Source: Donghicola sp041224595
GTDB lineage: Bacteria > Pseudomonadota > Alphaproteobacteria > Rhodobacterales > Rhodobacteraceae
DNA length: 64,000 nucleotides
Assembly: GCF_041224595.1 (NCBI RefSeq)
Contig: NZ_JBGFGN010000108.1
Location: 1-64,000, forward strand
Direction: 5' to 3'
Made by a program: the position numbers and the translations under genes. This document shows, one piece after another, positions 44,300-51,315 of the stretch. Under the pieces are notes generated by a model that saw only the letters and a list, made by a program, of their open reading frames with translations, searched no databases and had not been told where the DNA came from. Every line of letters starts with the position of its first letter. Position 1 is the stretch's first letter.

Positions 44300-45106
44300 T
44301 TGCGTCATCCAGATTTCTTTCTGATGGGGCCACCCAGTCGATCTGCCACAACGATGTGGCGCTGGTTGAGCGCCCATCCTGATCTGTTCTTGCCGGCTCG
44401 GCGGGAGCTGGGGTTTTATGCTGTCCCGGATCTAGAGACCTTTTTGGGCAGGCCCGAAGATCCGCGCCTTCTGGATGTGATCGAAGACCAGAACCGGTAT
44501 GCCAAGGCTTTTGTCCCGTCGGGCGGGAGGCTGAGTGGAGACGGGTCTTCGGTCTATTCCCTCGTGCCCGGTGCAGCGCGTCGGATGTTCAAAGACGCAC
44601 CGGATGCCAAGCTGGTTTTCATGCTCGAAGCACCCGTTCAAAGGGCCATGACGGCACATGCTTATAATCTGACGCTAGATGTTGAAACCGAGCCCCATTT
44701 CGAGAAGGCTCTGTTGCTCGAGTCTGAACGGAAAGAGCAGGGTGGCTCCCCATTTCTGCAGTATGCACGGGGTAGCCGCTATCGCGAGATAATCGAGCCT
44801 GTGGATGACCTTTTCGGGCGCGACAACGTTTTGATCCTGATAGCAGAAGAGGCTGAGCGCGCACCTCATGCGGCTGTGGCGCAGCTCTGTGCATTTCTGG
44901 GGATCAGACCAGACGCGGGCTCTTTGCCATCCCTGCCACGTCGACGACAAAGCGTGGTGGCCGAGATGTTGGCGCGTGTGCGCAGCCGTCGCCGCCAGCC
45001 AGAGATTTGCGCCCAATTTCGCAGTGAGATGCAGTCCGAAGTCCATTGGGTCGAACAGAGGGTCGGTTCCGCTCTGGACGCATGGATGTTTAAGGATCAA
45101 GAGTAG
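44300..45106 (+). CDS. Sulfotransferase-like protein with altered PAPS motifs
   Basis: A 268-residue protein resembling PAPS-dependent sulfotransferases: FFLMGPPSRSATTMWRWLSAHPDLFLP aligns with the 5'-phosphosulfate loop (written here in two parts, residues 6-20 and 21-32). The usual PKxGTT reads PSRSATT. The 3'-phosphate motif RxPxxRxxS appears as EAPVQRAMT, so its first Arg is Glu. Activity is therefore doubtful or the donor differs. The start is TTG with AAAGGATACC before it. Lying close to the capsule genes, it could modify surface polysaccharide; this is inference. Confidence 0.7.
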   Translation: MRHPDFFLMGPPSRSATTMWRWLSAHPDLFLPARRELGFYAVPDLETFLGRPEDPRLLDVIEDQNRYAKAFVPSGGRLSGDGSSVYSLVPGAARRMFKDAPDAKLVFMLEAPVQRAMTAHAYNLTLDVETEPHFEKALLLESERKEQGGSPFLQYARGSRYREIIEPVDDLFGRDNVLILIAEEAERAPHAAVAQLCAFLGIRPDAGSLPSLPRRRQSVVAEMLARVRSRRRQPEICAQFRSEMQSEVHWVEQRVGSALDAWMFKDQE

Positions 45107-45141
45107 AGCCGGAAACGTGCTTTGCCGCACAGGGACCGAGC

Positions 45142-45203
45142 GCCGCACCCCCACACCTTCGGGTGGTTCGAGGGGGCCTGCTGCGGTACCTAGCGGTACA
45201 CGA
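45142..45203 (+). other. Structured leader before ribB
   Basis: In the 112-nt gap, CCCCC and GGGGG enclose CACC-TTCG-GGTG, and an outer GCCGCA/TGCGGT pairing extends the stem. It does not match the conserved core of the FMN riboswitch. It may be a terminator of the upstream gene without T-run or a leader controlling ribB. Confidence 0.35.
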
Positions 45204-45218
45204 TGAAGGAGAGACGGT

Positions 45219-46349
45219 ATGTCCGAAAACAGTCGTTTTGAAACACCCGGCCCCGTCGAAGAAAACCTGCGCGATGCAATTTCTCCGATCGAGGATGTGA
45301 TCGAGGATGCCCGCAACGGTCGCATGTACATCCTGGTGGACCACGAGGACCGCGAGAATGAAGGCGACGTTTGCGTCCCCGCGCAGATGTGCACGCCCGA
45401 GGTCATCAACTTTATGGCCACCCACGCGCGCGGCCTGATCTGCCTGACCCTGAACAGCGAACGCATTGATGCGTTGGGTCTGCCGTTGATGGCGACCACA
45501 AATTCTTCGCGCCACGAAACCGCGTTCACAGTCTCGATCGAAGCGCGCGAAGGCGTGAGTACCGGCATTTCCGCCCATGACCGCGCCCGTACTGTGGCGG
45601 TCGCGATTGATTCCAGCAAAACGGCTGCCGATATCGCCACCCCCGGCCACATCTTCCCCCTGCGCGCGCGCGACGGCGGCGTTCTGGTCCGCGCTGGCCA
45701 CACCGAGGCTGCGACCGATGTGGCCCGTCTGGCTGGCCTGAACCCATCTGGTGTGATCTGCGAGATCATGAATGACGACGGCTCCATGGCGCGTCTGCCT
45801 GATCTGGTGGCCTTTGCCCAACGGCATGGGCTCAAGATTGGCACGATCAGCGACCTGATCGCCTATCGCCGCCGCTACGACAATTTGGTCAAGGTCGAGA
45901 GCGAGAGCAACATCACCTCTGAATTCGGTGGTGAGTGGACCATGCGGGTCTACACGGACACGACCCAAGGCGCACAGCACATTGCTCTGATCAAAGGGGA
46001 CATCACTGGCGATGCGCCGGTCCTGACCCGTATGCACACCCTCGACCCGATGCTTGATATGTTGGGGACGGGCCCCAAAGGCCGCGCCTTTGAATTCAGC
46101 TCGGCAATGAAGATGGTTGCCGAAGAGGGCAGGGGTGTCATCGTCTTGCTCCGCGACTTGACCATGCAGCTTGGCGGCGGGGCCAGCCCCCAAACCCTGC
46201 GCCAGTATGGCCTTGGGGCGCAAATCTTGACACACTTGGGCCTGAAACAGCTGACCCTTCTCACCAATTCGCCCACCCCAAAGGTGATCGGCCTTGATGC
46301 TTACGGTATCGAAATCACCGGCACCCGCAAAATTCCGGAGGCAAACTGA
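45219..46349 (+). CDS. ribB: 3,4-dihydroxy-2-butanone-4-phosphate synthase with inactive GTP cyclohydrolase II-like domain (RibBX type)
   Basis: Makes the four-carbon precursor of riboflavin from ribulose 5-phosphate. The N-terminal RibB domain (about 20-212) has the active-site DHEDRENEGDV (41-51) and the SRHETAFTVS region. The C-terminal part (about 215-370) aligns with GTP cyclohydrolase II, but where that enzyme has its zinc cysteines it reads TRMHTLDPMLDMLGTG, with no Cys. It should not open GTP; a real RibA must be elsewhere. AAGGAGAGACGGT precedes the ATG. The stop overlaps ribH. Confidence 0.93.
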   Translation: MSENSRFETPGPVEENLRDAISPIEDVIEDARNGRMYILVDHEDRENEGDVCVPAQMCTPEVINFMATHARGLICLTLNSERIDALGLPLMATTNSSRHETAFTVSIEAREGVSTGISAHDRARTVAVAIDSSKTAADIATPGHIFPLRARDGGVLVRAGHTEAATDVARLAGLNPSGVICEIMNDDGSMARLPDLVAFAQRHGLKIGTISDLIAYRRRYDNLVKVESESNITSEFGGEWTMRVYTDTTQGAQHIALIKGDITGDAPVLTRMHTLDPMLDMLGTGPKGRAFEFSSAMKMVAEEGRGVIVLLRDLTMQLGGGASPQTLRQYGLGAQILTHLGLKQLTLLTNSPTPKVIGLDAYGIEITGTRKIPEAN

Positions 46350-46876
46350 TGGCCGCCAATGAACAGCACTACACTCTAGAGCGCCCGACTTTCGACAAGC
46401 CCGTGAAAATCCTGATCGTCGTTGCACCCTATTACAAGGATATCGCGGACAACCTGCTTGCTGGTGCCCGCGCCGAAATTGAAGCCGCTGGGGGCACCCA
46501 CGAGACGGTCGAGGTCCCGGGCGCGCTGGAAATCCCCACCGCGATTGGCATGGCCGGACGTCTGGCCAACTACGATGGCTACGTGGCCTTGGGGTGCGTG
46601 ATCCGTGGCGAGACGACCCACTACGACACCGTCTGCAACGACAGCTCGCGCGGGATCACCCTGCTGGGTTTATCGGGGCACTGCATCGGAAACGGCATCC
46701 TGACCGTGGAAAACCGTGAACAGGCCGAAGTCCGCGCGGAACCGGACGGGCAGAATAAAGGTGGCGGAGCGGCGACTGCGGCCTTGCATTTGATCGCATT
46801 GGCGCGTAACTGGGGCGGCTCAAAGCGTGGCGTTGGCTTCATGCCCACCGAGGATGACAGTTACCGCATCGCTTAA
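46349..46876 (+). CDS. ribH: 6,7-dimethyl-8-ribityllumazine synthase
   Basis: Condenses the RibB product with the ribityl pyrimidine. The 175-residue protein has the family motifs VVAPYYKDIADNLL, VPGALEIPTAIGM and the active-site GCVIRGETTHYDTV. It starts at TGATG overlapping the ribB stop and has CCGGAGG about 8 nt upstream. nusB follows after 21 bp. Confidence 0.96.
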   Translation: MAANEQHYTLERPTFDKPVKILIVVAPYYKDIADNLLAGARAEIEAAGGTHETVEVPGALEIPTAIGMAGRLANYDGYVALGCVIRGETTHYDTVCNDSSRGITLLGLSGHCIGNGILTVENREQAEVRAEPDGQNKGGGAATAALHLIALARNWGGSKRGVGFMPTEDDSYRIA

Positions 46877-46897
46877 CCCCATCTTCAGGCTGACCCG

Positions 46898-47380
46898 ATG
46901 ACCACAGATTCCGCACCCCTGTCTGGCAACCAGAAGCGCAAGATGCGCTCGGCATCCCGTCTGTACGCGGTGCAGGCGCTCTACCAGATGGAATTGACCG
47001 GCCTGTCTTTTGACCGCGTCAAAGCAGAGTTCCTGGACCTGCGCTTTGGCGCAGAGATCGACGGCGAAGAGCTCATCGACGGTGATATTGACTTGTTCTC
47101 GACCATCCTCGAAGCGGCTGTGAACTGGCAGGCGCGGATTGACCAATGCACCGACCGCGCGCTGGTTGCGAAATGGCCCCTGGGCCGGATCGACACCACT
47201 CTGCGCGCGCTCTTCCGTGCCGCTGGTGGCGAGTTCCAAGCCAAAGAGACGCCGCCCAAGGTGGTGATCACCGAATATGTTGACGTGGCCCGCGCCTTCT
47301 TCCCCGAGGGCAAGGAAGCCGGTTTCGTCAACGCGGTGCTCGACCACATCGCCCGCGAGATGCGCCCCGAATCCTTCTGA
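46898..47380 (+). CDS. nusB: Transcription antitermination factor NusB
   Basis: RNA-binding component of the rRNA antitermination complex. The 160-residue all-helical protein begins with SGNQKRKMRSASRLYAVQAL and contains RIDTTLRALFRAAGGEF and PKVVITEYVDVARAF, conserved NusB segments. It is the end of the ribB-ribH-nusB unit, a common proteobacterial order. Confidence 0.96.
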   Translation: MTTDSAPLSGNQKRKMRSASRLYAVQALYQMELTGLSFDRVKAEFLDLRFGAEIDGEELIDGDIDLFSTILEAAVNWQARIDQCTDRALVAKWPLGRIDTTLRALFRAAGGEFQAKETPPKVVITEYVDVARAFFPEGKEAGFVNAVLDHIAREMRPESF

Positions 47381-47549
47381 TCGGCTGAGACAAAGAGACT
47401 GACACAACCCGGCGCGATCCTCGCAGCCGGGATTTCCGTTCCGTCAGGATGTGTCACAACGGCGCGATTTCGCCCATTATCCGCTTGATCAGGTAGACAC
47501 TCCCTCCGTGCGGCACTACCTTTCTTGTGCAAAGCACAGGAGATGCAAA

Positions 47550-47870
47550 ATGCCCAAGCTCGTACGTCTCTACATTAGCCAAGTGATCATGGGCTTCGGC
47601 CTGTCTGCCGCCTTTGTTGCTGCGCTCCTGACATTGAATGTCGCAAACCTCTGGCATCTTGTTACACACTCGACTGGCGGTCTTCTGGCTGTGATCATGC
47701 TTTGGGTTTTCAACGGCATTGTTTTCGCGGGTGTGCAGTTCGGCATCTCTATCATGCGCTTGGCTGACGATGATGACACGCCTCGTGGCCCCCGCCAGCA
47801 AGCTCTTGTTCGGGAATTCGCGCCAATCCCAGTGCGTGCGGATGAGCAGCGCAAGCGCCGCCACATCTAA
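47550..47870 (+). CDS. Small two-helix membrane protein
   Basis: The 106-residue protein has two membrane segments (about 5-30 and 40-68) and a basic cytoplasmic tail (VRADEQRKRRHI). AGGAGATGCAAA precedes the ATG at 47550. No family recognised. It is followed by a terminator at 47911-47954. Confidence 0.75.
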   Translation: MPKLVRLYISQVIMGFGLSAAFVAALLTLNVANLWHLVTHSTGGLLAVIMLWVFNGIVFAGVQFGISIMRLADDDDTPRGPRQQALVREFAPIPVRADEQRKRRHI

Positions 47871-48213
47871 GAACACCCACTCAGCGCTTTCACCTTTGCA
47901 GAAATACTCTGGGGGAGGCGCGCTTTGCGCGACGTGGGCAACGCCCCCTTTTTTCATGTCTTTCGACGTGAAATTCTCAAATATTTTTAGGGAGTTCAGT
48001 GTGGCGGGCCCGCGCGCGACCGTCTAGGTTTTTGCATTCCCGAGGACCTGTATATACAGGTGGGCGCCAGGTAATCAGGCCAGGGCCAGAACAGAGCCAG
48101 CTCCCTCGGATTTGCTTAAGGCCACCGGAATGAAACCGACATACGAGAGGGGCAGCGCCCGCCACGCAGCACAGGTAATGTGACAAACCCCATTCGACAA
48201 GGGGGCATGTGAC
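47871..48213. other. Intergenic region with terminator, palindrome and possible structured RNA
   Basis: No credible coding frame. From left to right it holds the terminator of the 106-residue gene (47911-47954), a GC/CG-rich run, the perfect palindrome CCTGTATATACAGG (48047-48060), and complementary arms GGTGGGCGC (48059-48067) and GCGCCCGCC (48155-48163) that would enclose a folded stretch of about 87 nt. The mmcB promoter begins at 48214. Confidence 0.4.
47911..47954 (+). terminator. Intrinsic terminator after the 106-residue membrane protein gene
   Basis: An outer GGGGG/CCCCC pair encloses CGCGC-TTT-GCGCG and is followed by T6. Confidence 0.7.
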
Positions 48214-48242
48214 TTGATTTTGTTCTCTTTATGTTCATATTG
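48214..48242 (+). promoter_or_regulatory. mmcB promoter
   Basis: TTGATT (48214-48219), a 17-nt spacer and ATATTG (48237-48242). The predicted transcription start falls at or next to the ATG at 48249, which would make the mRNA leaderless. The LexA box fills most of the spacer. Confidence 0.5.
48222..48236. promoter_or_regulatory. SOS (LexA) box of mmcB
   Basis: GTTCTCTTTATGTTC, an exact GTTC-N7-GTTC operator, 12 nt before the mmcB start and within the promoter spacer, an ideal position for repression. Confidence 0.85.
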
Positions 48243-48248
48243 GATGAT

Positions 48249-48701
48249 ATGCAGATCATCCCTAGCCAAACTCCCATTGATCCCAAGCCAGGTCAGCTCT
48301 TGGCGCGCGGTGTTGCACGCCACTTGGCGCAACTTGGCTTTGCCTGCCTCGACGAATTCGTGCCCGCGCGTGGGTTGCGCATGGACGTCATGGGGATGGG
48401 AAAGAAGGGGGAGCTTTGGTGTGTGGAGTGCAAATCCTGCCGCGCAGATTTCCAAAGTGATTCCAAATGGCAGAATTATTTGCCCTACTGCGAGCGATTT
48501 TTCTGGGCTGTGGACGCTGATTTTCCGACGGACCTCCTGCCCGAAGGGACAGGTTTGATGATCGCAGACGCGTATGACGCAGAGATTATTCGCATGCCGG
48601 ATGCAATGCCGCTCGCTGCGGCCCGCCGCAAGGTCCTGACGCGTGACTTTGCCCGCACGGCGGCACTGCGTCTTCAGACCCTGCGCGATCCACGGCTGTA
48701 A
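48249..48701 (+). CDS. mmcB: MmcB-family DNA repair protein
   Basis: The 150-residue protein belongs to the MmcB family, SOS-induced and linked to mitomycin-C resistance in Caulobacter. A PD-(D/E)xK nuclease-type core is visible: RGLRMDVMGMG (Asp), then ELWCVECKS (Glu-x-Lys), and WQNYLPYCERFFWAVDADFP. The start at 48249 is preferred over 48231 because the upstream ATG lies inside the LexA box. The stop abuts the stop of the convergent DUF6324-like gene. Confidence 0.88.
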   Translation: MQIIPSQTPIDPKPGQLLARGVARHLAQLGFACLDEFVPARGLRMDVMGMGKKGELWCVECKSCRADFQSDSKWQNYLPYCERFFWAVDADFPTDLLPEGTGLMIADAYDAEIIRMPDAMPLAAARRKVLTRDFARTAALRLQTLRDPRL

Positions 48702-48902
48702 TCAGCGACGGCCTTTGCTGCCCAGATCCCTGGCGGTCTGGATGGCAGACTTGATTTCCTCGAGGATCTCTTCGGCCTCATCCGGCGTGAAGTCCATCGG
48801 GATTTCCAGATCACCCGCTTCGATATACAGGCGGATCATGCCTTTGTCTGTCGGTCCGATCTGCAAGCTGGCTTCGATGTCGCGTTCTGTGTTGATACCC
48901 AT
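48702..48902 (-). CDS. Small conserved protein, DUF6324 type
   Basis: The 66-residue acidic protein MGINTERDIEASLQIGPTDK... ends in a basic SKGRR. It has a beta-rich start and a helical DFTPDEAEEILEEIKSAI part. It resembles a Rhodobacteraceae family of unknown function. GGAGCC lies upstream of the ATG. It is convergent with mmcB with no gap. Confidence 0.75.
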   Translation of the reverse strand: MGINTERDIEASLQIGPTDKGMIRLYIEAGDLEIPMDFTPDEAEEILEEIKSAIQTARDLGSKGRR

Positions 48903-48990
48903 GAAAGGCTCCGTTTTCCTGTTGAATATCGCGGGTAAACCCTGTTCGGGCTCTTGGCAATATCATGTGAATTTTTTGTTATACTGCTTC

Positions 48991-49019
48991 TTGCAATCCG
49001 AGTTCGCTAGGGGTAAATG
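48991..49019 (+). promoter_or_regulatory. Promoter of tRNA-His
   Basis: TTGCAA (48991-48996), a 17-nt spacer and TAAATG (49014-49019), 9 nt before the tRNA. It follows the TTGC-17-TAAA pattern seen at tRNA-Glu. Confidence 0.55.
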
Positions 49020-49028
49020 ACCCCCAGT

Positions 49029-49105
49029 GCCGCCTTAGCTCAGTAGGTTAGAGCGCCTGATTGTGGATCAGGAGGTCCCCCGTTCGAGCCGGGGAGGTGG
49101 TACCA
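49029..49105 (+). tRNA. tRNA-His (GUG)
   Basis: A 77-nt cloverleaf with encoded CCA. Acceptor GCCGCCT pairs with AGGTGGT; the anticodon loop TTGTGGA gives GTG; the T-arm is CCCCGTTCGAGCCGGGG. The base before G1 is T, so the G-1 typical of tRNA-His is not encoded, and the discriminator is A73, as known for alphaproteobacteria. Confidence 0.96.
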
Positions 49106-49127
49106 TCCTCACCTCTGCCGATGTTCG

Positions 49128-49152
49128 AAAGCGCCCTGTGTGGCGCTTTTTT
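49128..49152 (+). terminator. Intrinsic terminator of tRNA-His
   Basis: AAAGCGCC-CTGTGT-GGCGCTTT followed by T-run. Confidence 0.85.
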
Positions 49153-49181
49153 CGTGTCTTTGTTTCCGAGCGCTGCAAAGG

Positions 49182-49212
49182 AAAAGCGCGGCACCCTGAG
49201 AGCACCGCGCTT
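49182..49212 (-). terminator. Intrinsic terminator of the amt gene
   Basis: Minus strand: AAGCGCGG, 13-nt loop, CCGCGCTT followed by TTCCTTT, 25 nt after the stop. Confidence 0.75.
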
Positions 49213-49236
49213 GAAATCTGTGTCCCTAAACTGAGC

Positions 49237-50685
49237 TTAGAACGTGGTCTTTGCCTTGCCCGGAGCTGTTAGGTTGATCGAGTAGGCGTCTTGACCATGC
49301 AGCTCCAGATCCATCCCTGCCAGTTCCTGCTCGGGGGTGACTCGCAAGTGGTTCCGGGGCATCGCGCCGTAATCGAAGTACTTCGAATTCCCCAGCTTCT
49401 TGATCACGTACATCAGGCGCGACGCCAACCAGAAGGTGACAATCGCCGACAGGAAGCCAAAGAGGCAGATCAGGGCGCCATAGAACATTTGGGTGCCGAA
49501 CACGATCGGACCAAGCTCCATGTCGCCGGTGGTCAGCGCGAACATACCGCCCGCAAACAGGCCCACCGCTCCGTGCACGGGGAAGGCACCGATGGGATCG
49601 TCGACCTTGATTTTGAAGATGAAGATGACTGCCAGAACGTAGACTGCACCGGAAAGTATCCCGATCAGGACCGCAACGGGTGCGGTCGCTGCGTCGGCAT
49701 TCGCGGTGATGCCAACAAGGCCAGCCAGCGCGCCGTTCATCAGATCGGAGATGTTGTACTTGTTCTGCGTCACCATAAAGAAAGCCAGCACCGAGAAAAC
49801 AGCAGCACAAGGTGCGAGCGTGGTGTTGATGACCACCTGGCCAAACCCGCCAATCAGCTGTTCAAAGATCGCGTTCGCCACCAAATCAGGCTGGTTCTCG
49901 GTCGCACTTAGGTCGATAGAGGCCAAATCGAAACCGCCGGCAAAGGTACTGCCTGCGTTGAAGCCATACCAACCAATCCACAGCAGGAACACACCAAGCG
50001 CGCTGACCGGAATGTTGTGCGCCGAGTTGCTGATCGACGATCCGGCAAAGCGATAGGAATCGATCTGGCCTTTGCCGTAGTCGAATTCACCGATTCGTGG
50101 TTTCAGCATGATCGCGCCAGCGAGGCCTGCGAATCCGCCAAGCGCGTGGACCACAAGCGAACCGGCGAAGTCGTGCAGGATGCCGTAGAGCATCCCATCA
50201 GCATTCCAAACCGTGAAGGCGACAACAGGGTAAATCAGGGCAGAAAAAACGGCGCCAAAGAACAGGTAGGCGTACGGCGCAATTCGTCCGGTGACCGCGC
50301 CCGAGCAGATGGTGACGCATGTCGCGGCGAATGCGAAGTTGAAGAACAGCGAGATGTCGTCGTTCAGGCTCACGATCGGACCGGGGGAGTTGTTTTCAGT
50401 GCTGTGCGCAAATCCCATTTCACGCATCCAATCGACCAGCATAGAGTCTCCGGTGATAATCGGATAACCGAACCAGTAGAAAAAGATGCCGCACACGCAG
50501 GCGTCCACGAAGTTTTTGAAGATATTGTTGATCGCGTTTTTCCGCGACATGCCGCCGGTCTCGAGCATCATGAACCCGGCTTGCATCAGGAAAATCAAGA
50601 CGCCACTGATGAAAACGATTATGTTGATTGTCGAGTAGACCCCAAAGATCAGGGATCGATCGTAACTGGCTAAATCACCGCCCAT
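49237..50685 (-). CDS. amt: Ammonium transporter (Amt family)
   Basis: Inner-membrane ammonium channel of 482 residues with about eleven to twelve membrane segments. Typical motifs are MLETGGMSRKNAINNIFKNF, DFAGSLVVHALGGFAGLAGA (with the first channel histidine), LLWIGWYGFNAGSTF and PVHGAVGLFAGG (second histidine). No glnK gene is adjacent. The 333-bp upstream region contains an FNR-type box. Nitrogen control is expected from the family, but no clear NtrC or sigma-54 site is visible. Confidence 0.94.
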   Translation of the reverse strand: MGGDLASYDRSLIFGVYSTINIIVFISGVLIFLMQAGFMMLETGGMSRKNAINNIFKNFVDACVCGIFFYWFGYPIITGDSMLVDWMREMGFAHSTENNSPGPIVSLNDDISLFFNFAFAATCVTICSGAVTGRIAPYAYLFFGAVFSALIYPVVAFTVWNADGMLYGILHDFAGSLVVHALGGFAGLAGAIMLKPRIGEFDYGKGQIDSYRFAGSSISNSAHNIPVSALGVFLLWIGWYGFNAGSTFAGGFDLASIDLSATENQPDLVANAIFEQLIGGFGQVVINTTLAPCAAVFSVLAFFMVTQNKYNISDLMNGALAGLVGITANADAATAPVAVLIGILSGAVYVLAVIFIFKIKVDDPIGAFPVHGAVGLFAGGMFALTTGDMELGPIVFGTQMFYGALICLFGFLSAIVTFWLASRLMYVIKKLGNSKYFDYGAMPRNHLRVTPEQELAGMDLELHGQDAYSINLTAPGKAKTTF

Positions 50686-51018
50686 GGTTCGTCACCTAAT
50701 TGTCGATTGGGCTCAAGTGTAAGTAGACCTGAACACCAAATTATGCGTGAAAATTTACAGTTACCGATTAGCTGCGGGGCGGATTGTCCGTCAAGGTTGA
50801 AAGGCGCAATTAGAGATTTGATCTTGATCAATTGCATTATTGACGCAATCAAACCATTATATTTGTAATTAAAGATTACAATAAATATCAAACTGGTATT
50901 AGATGGTGTCTCAATCCGGTTTCTGGAAACATGAAAACCCTGCGTCAATTGATGCGAAAACCGAATGTGACCGCAGAATGTGCGATAAGGTGTGAGAATT
51001 TCTTACAATGACTACATT
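50686..51018. other. AT-rich intergenic region upstream of amt
   Basis: No reading frame with a ribosome-binding site. The segment 50810-50910 is markedly AT-rich against the surrounding GC-rich DNA. It holds the FNR-type box at 50818-50831 and probably the amt promoter. The remainder shows nothing I can assign. Confidence 0.5.
50818..50831. promoter_or_regulatory. FNR/FnrL-type box upstream of amt
   Basis: TTGATCTTGATCAA matches TTGAT-N4-ATCAA exactly. It lies about 133 bp upstream of the amt start. FnrL is the oxygen-responsive regulator of Rhodobacteraceae; a Dnr/NnrR-type protein recognises similar sites. Confidence 0.6.
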
Positions 51019-51315
51019 TTAGTCAGTTTCTGCGTGAACTGTCTGCCTCAGCGCACCACTTTTCGCATCATAGATCAGGATCTCTTGTTGATCGGTGACG
51101 ATTGCAATCCAACCCTTGCCTTGTGTAACTGCGCTGATTGTTGATCCCGCAGGCAGGGTCAGGTTCTCTGGCAGGACTGGCGTAGGATCTGGAAACCGAA
51201 ATACGATGACCAGGGCGATGGCGATCATGCCTGCCATCATCACCACGGTCAGCGCCGTCACAAGGCGGCGCAGGAACATGGCGTCTGGGGGCGTCTGGTC
51301 AGAAGGAAGCGACAT
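51019..51315 (-). CDS. DUF6476-type single-pass membrane protein
   Basis: The 98-residue protein has one membrane segment (about 16-42, LVTALTVVMMAGMIAIALVI) and a periplasmic part with GKGWIAIVTDQQEILIYDAK, resembling a DUF6476 protein that in Rhodobacteraceae sits next to rluD. Its ATG (51315) overlaps the ATG of the divergent rluD gene in a shared CATG. Confidence 0.8.
   Translation of the reverse strand: MSLPSDQTPPDAMFLRRLVTALTVVMMAGMIAIALVIVFRFPDPTPVLPENLTLPAGSTISAVTQGKGWIAIVTDQQEILIYDAKSGALRQTVHAETD

Noticed and set aside
45107..45218. FMN riboswitch before ribB
   Set aside because: The leader is structured but lacks the conserved RFN core sequences; ribD and ribE leaders do not show it either.
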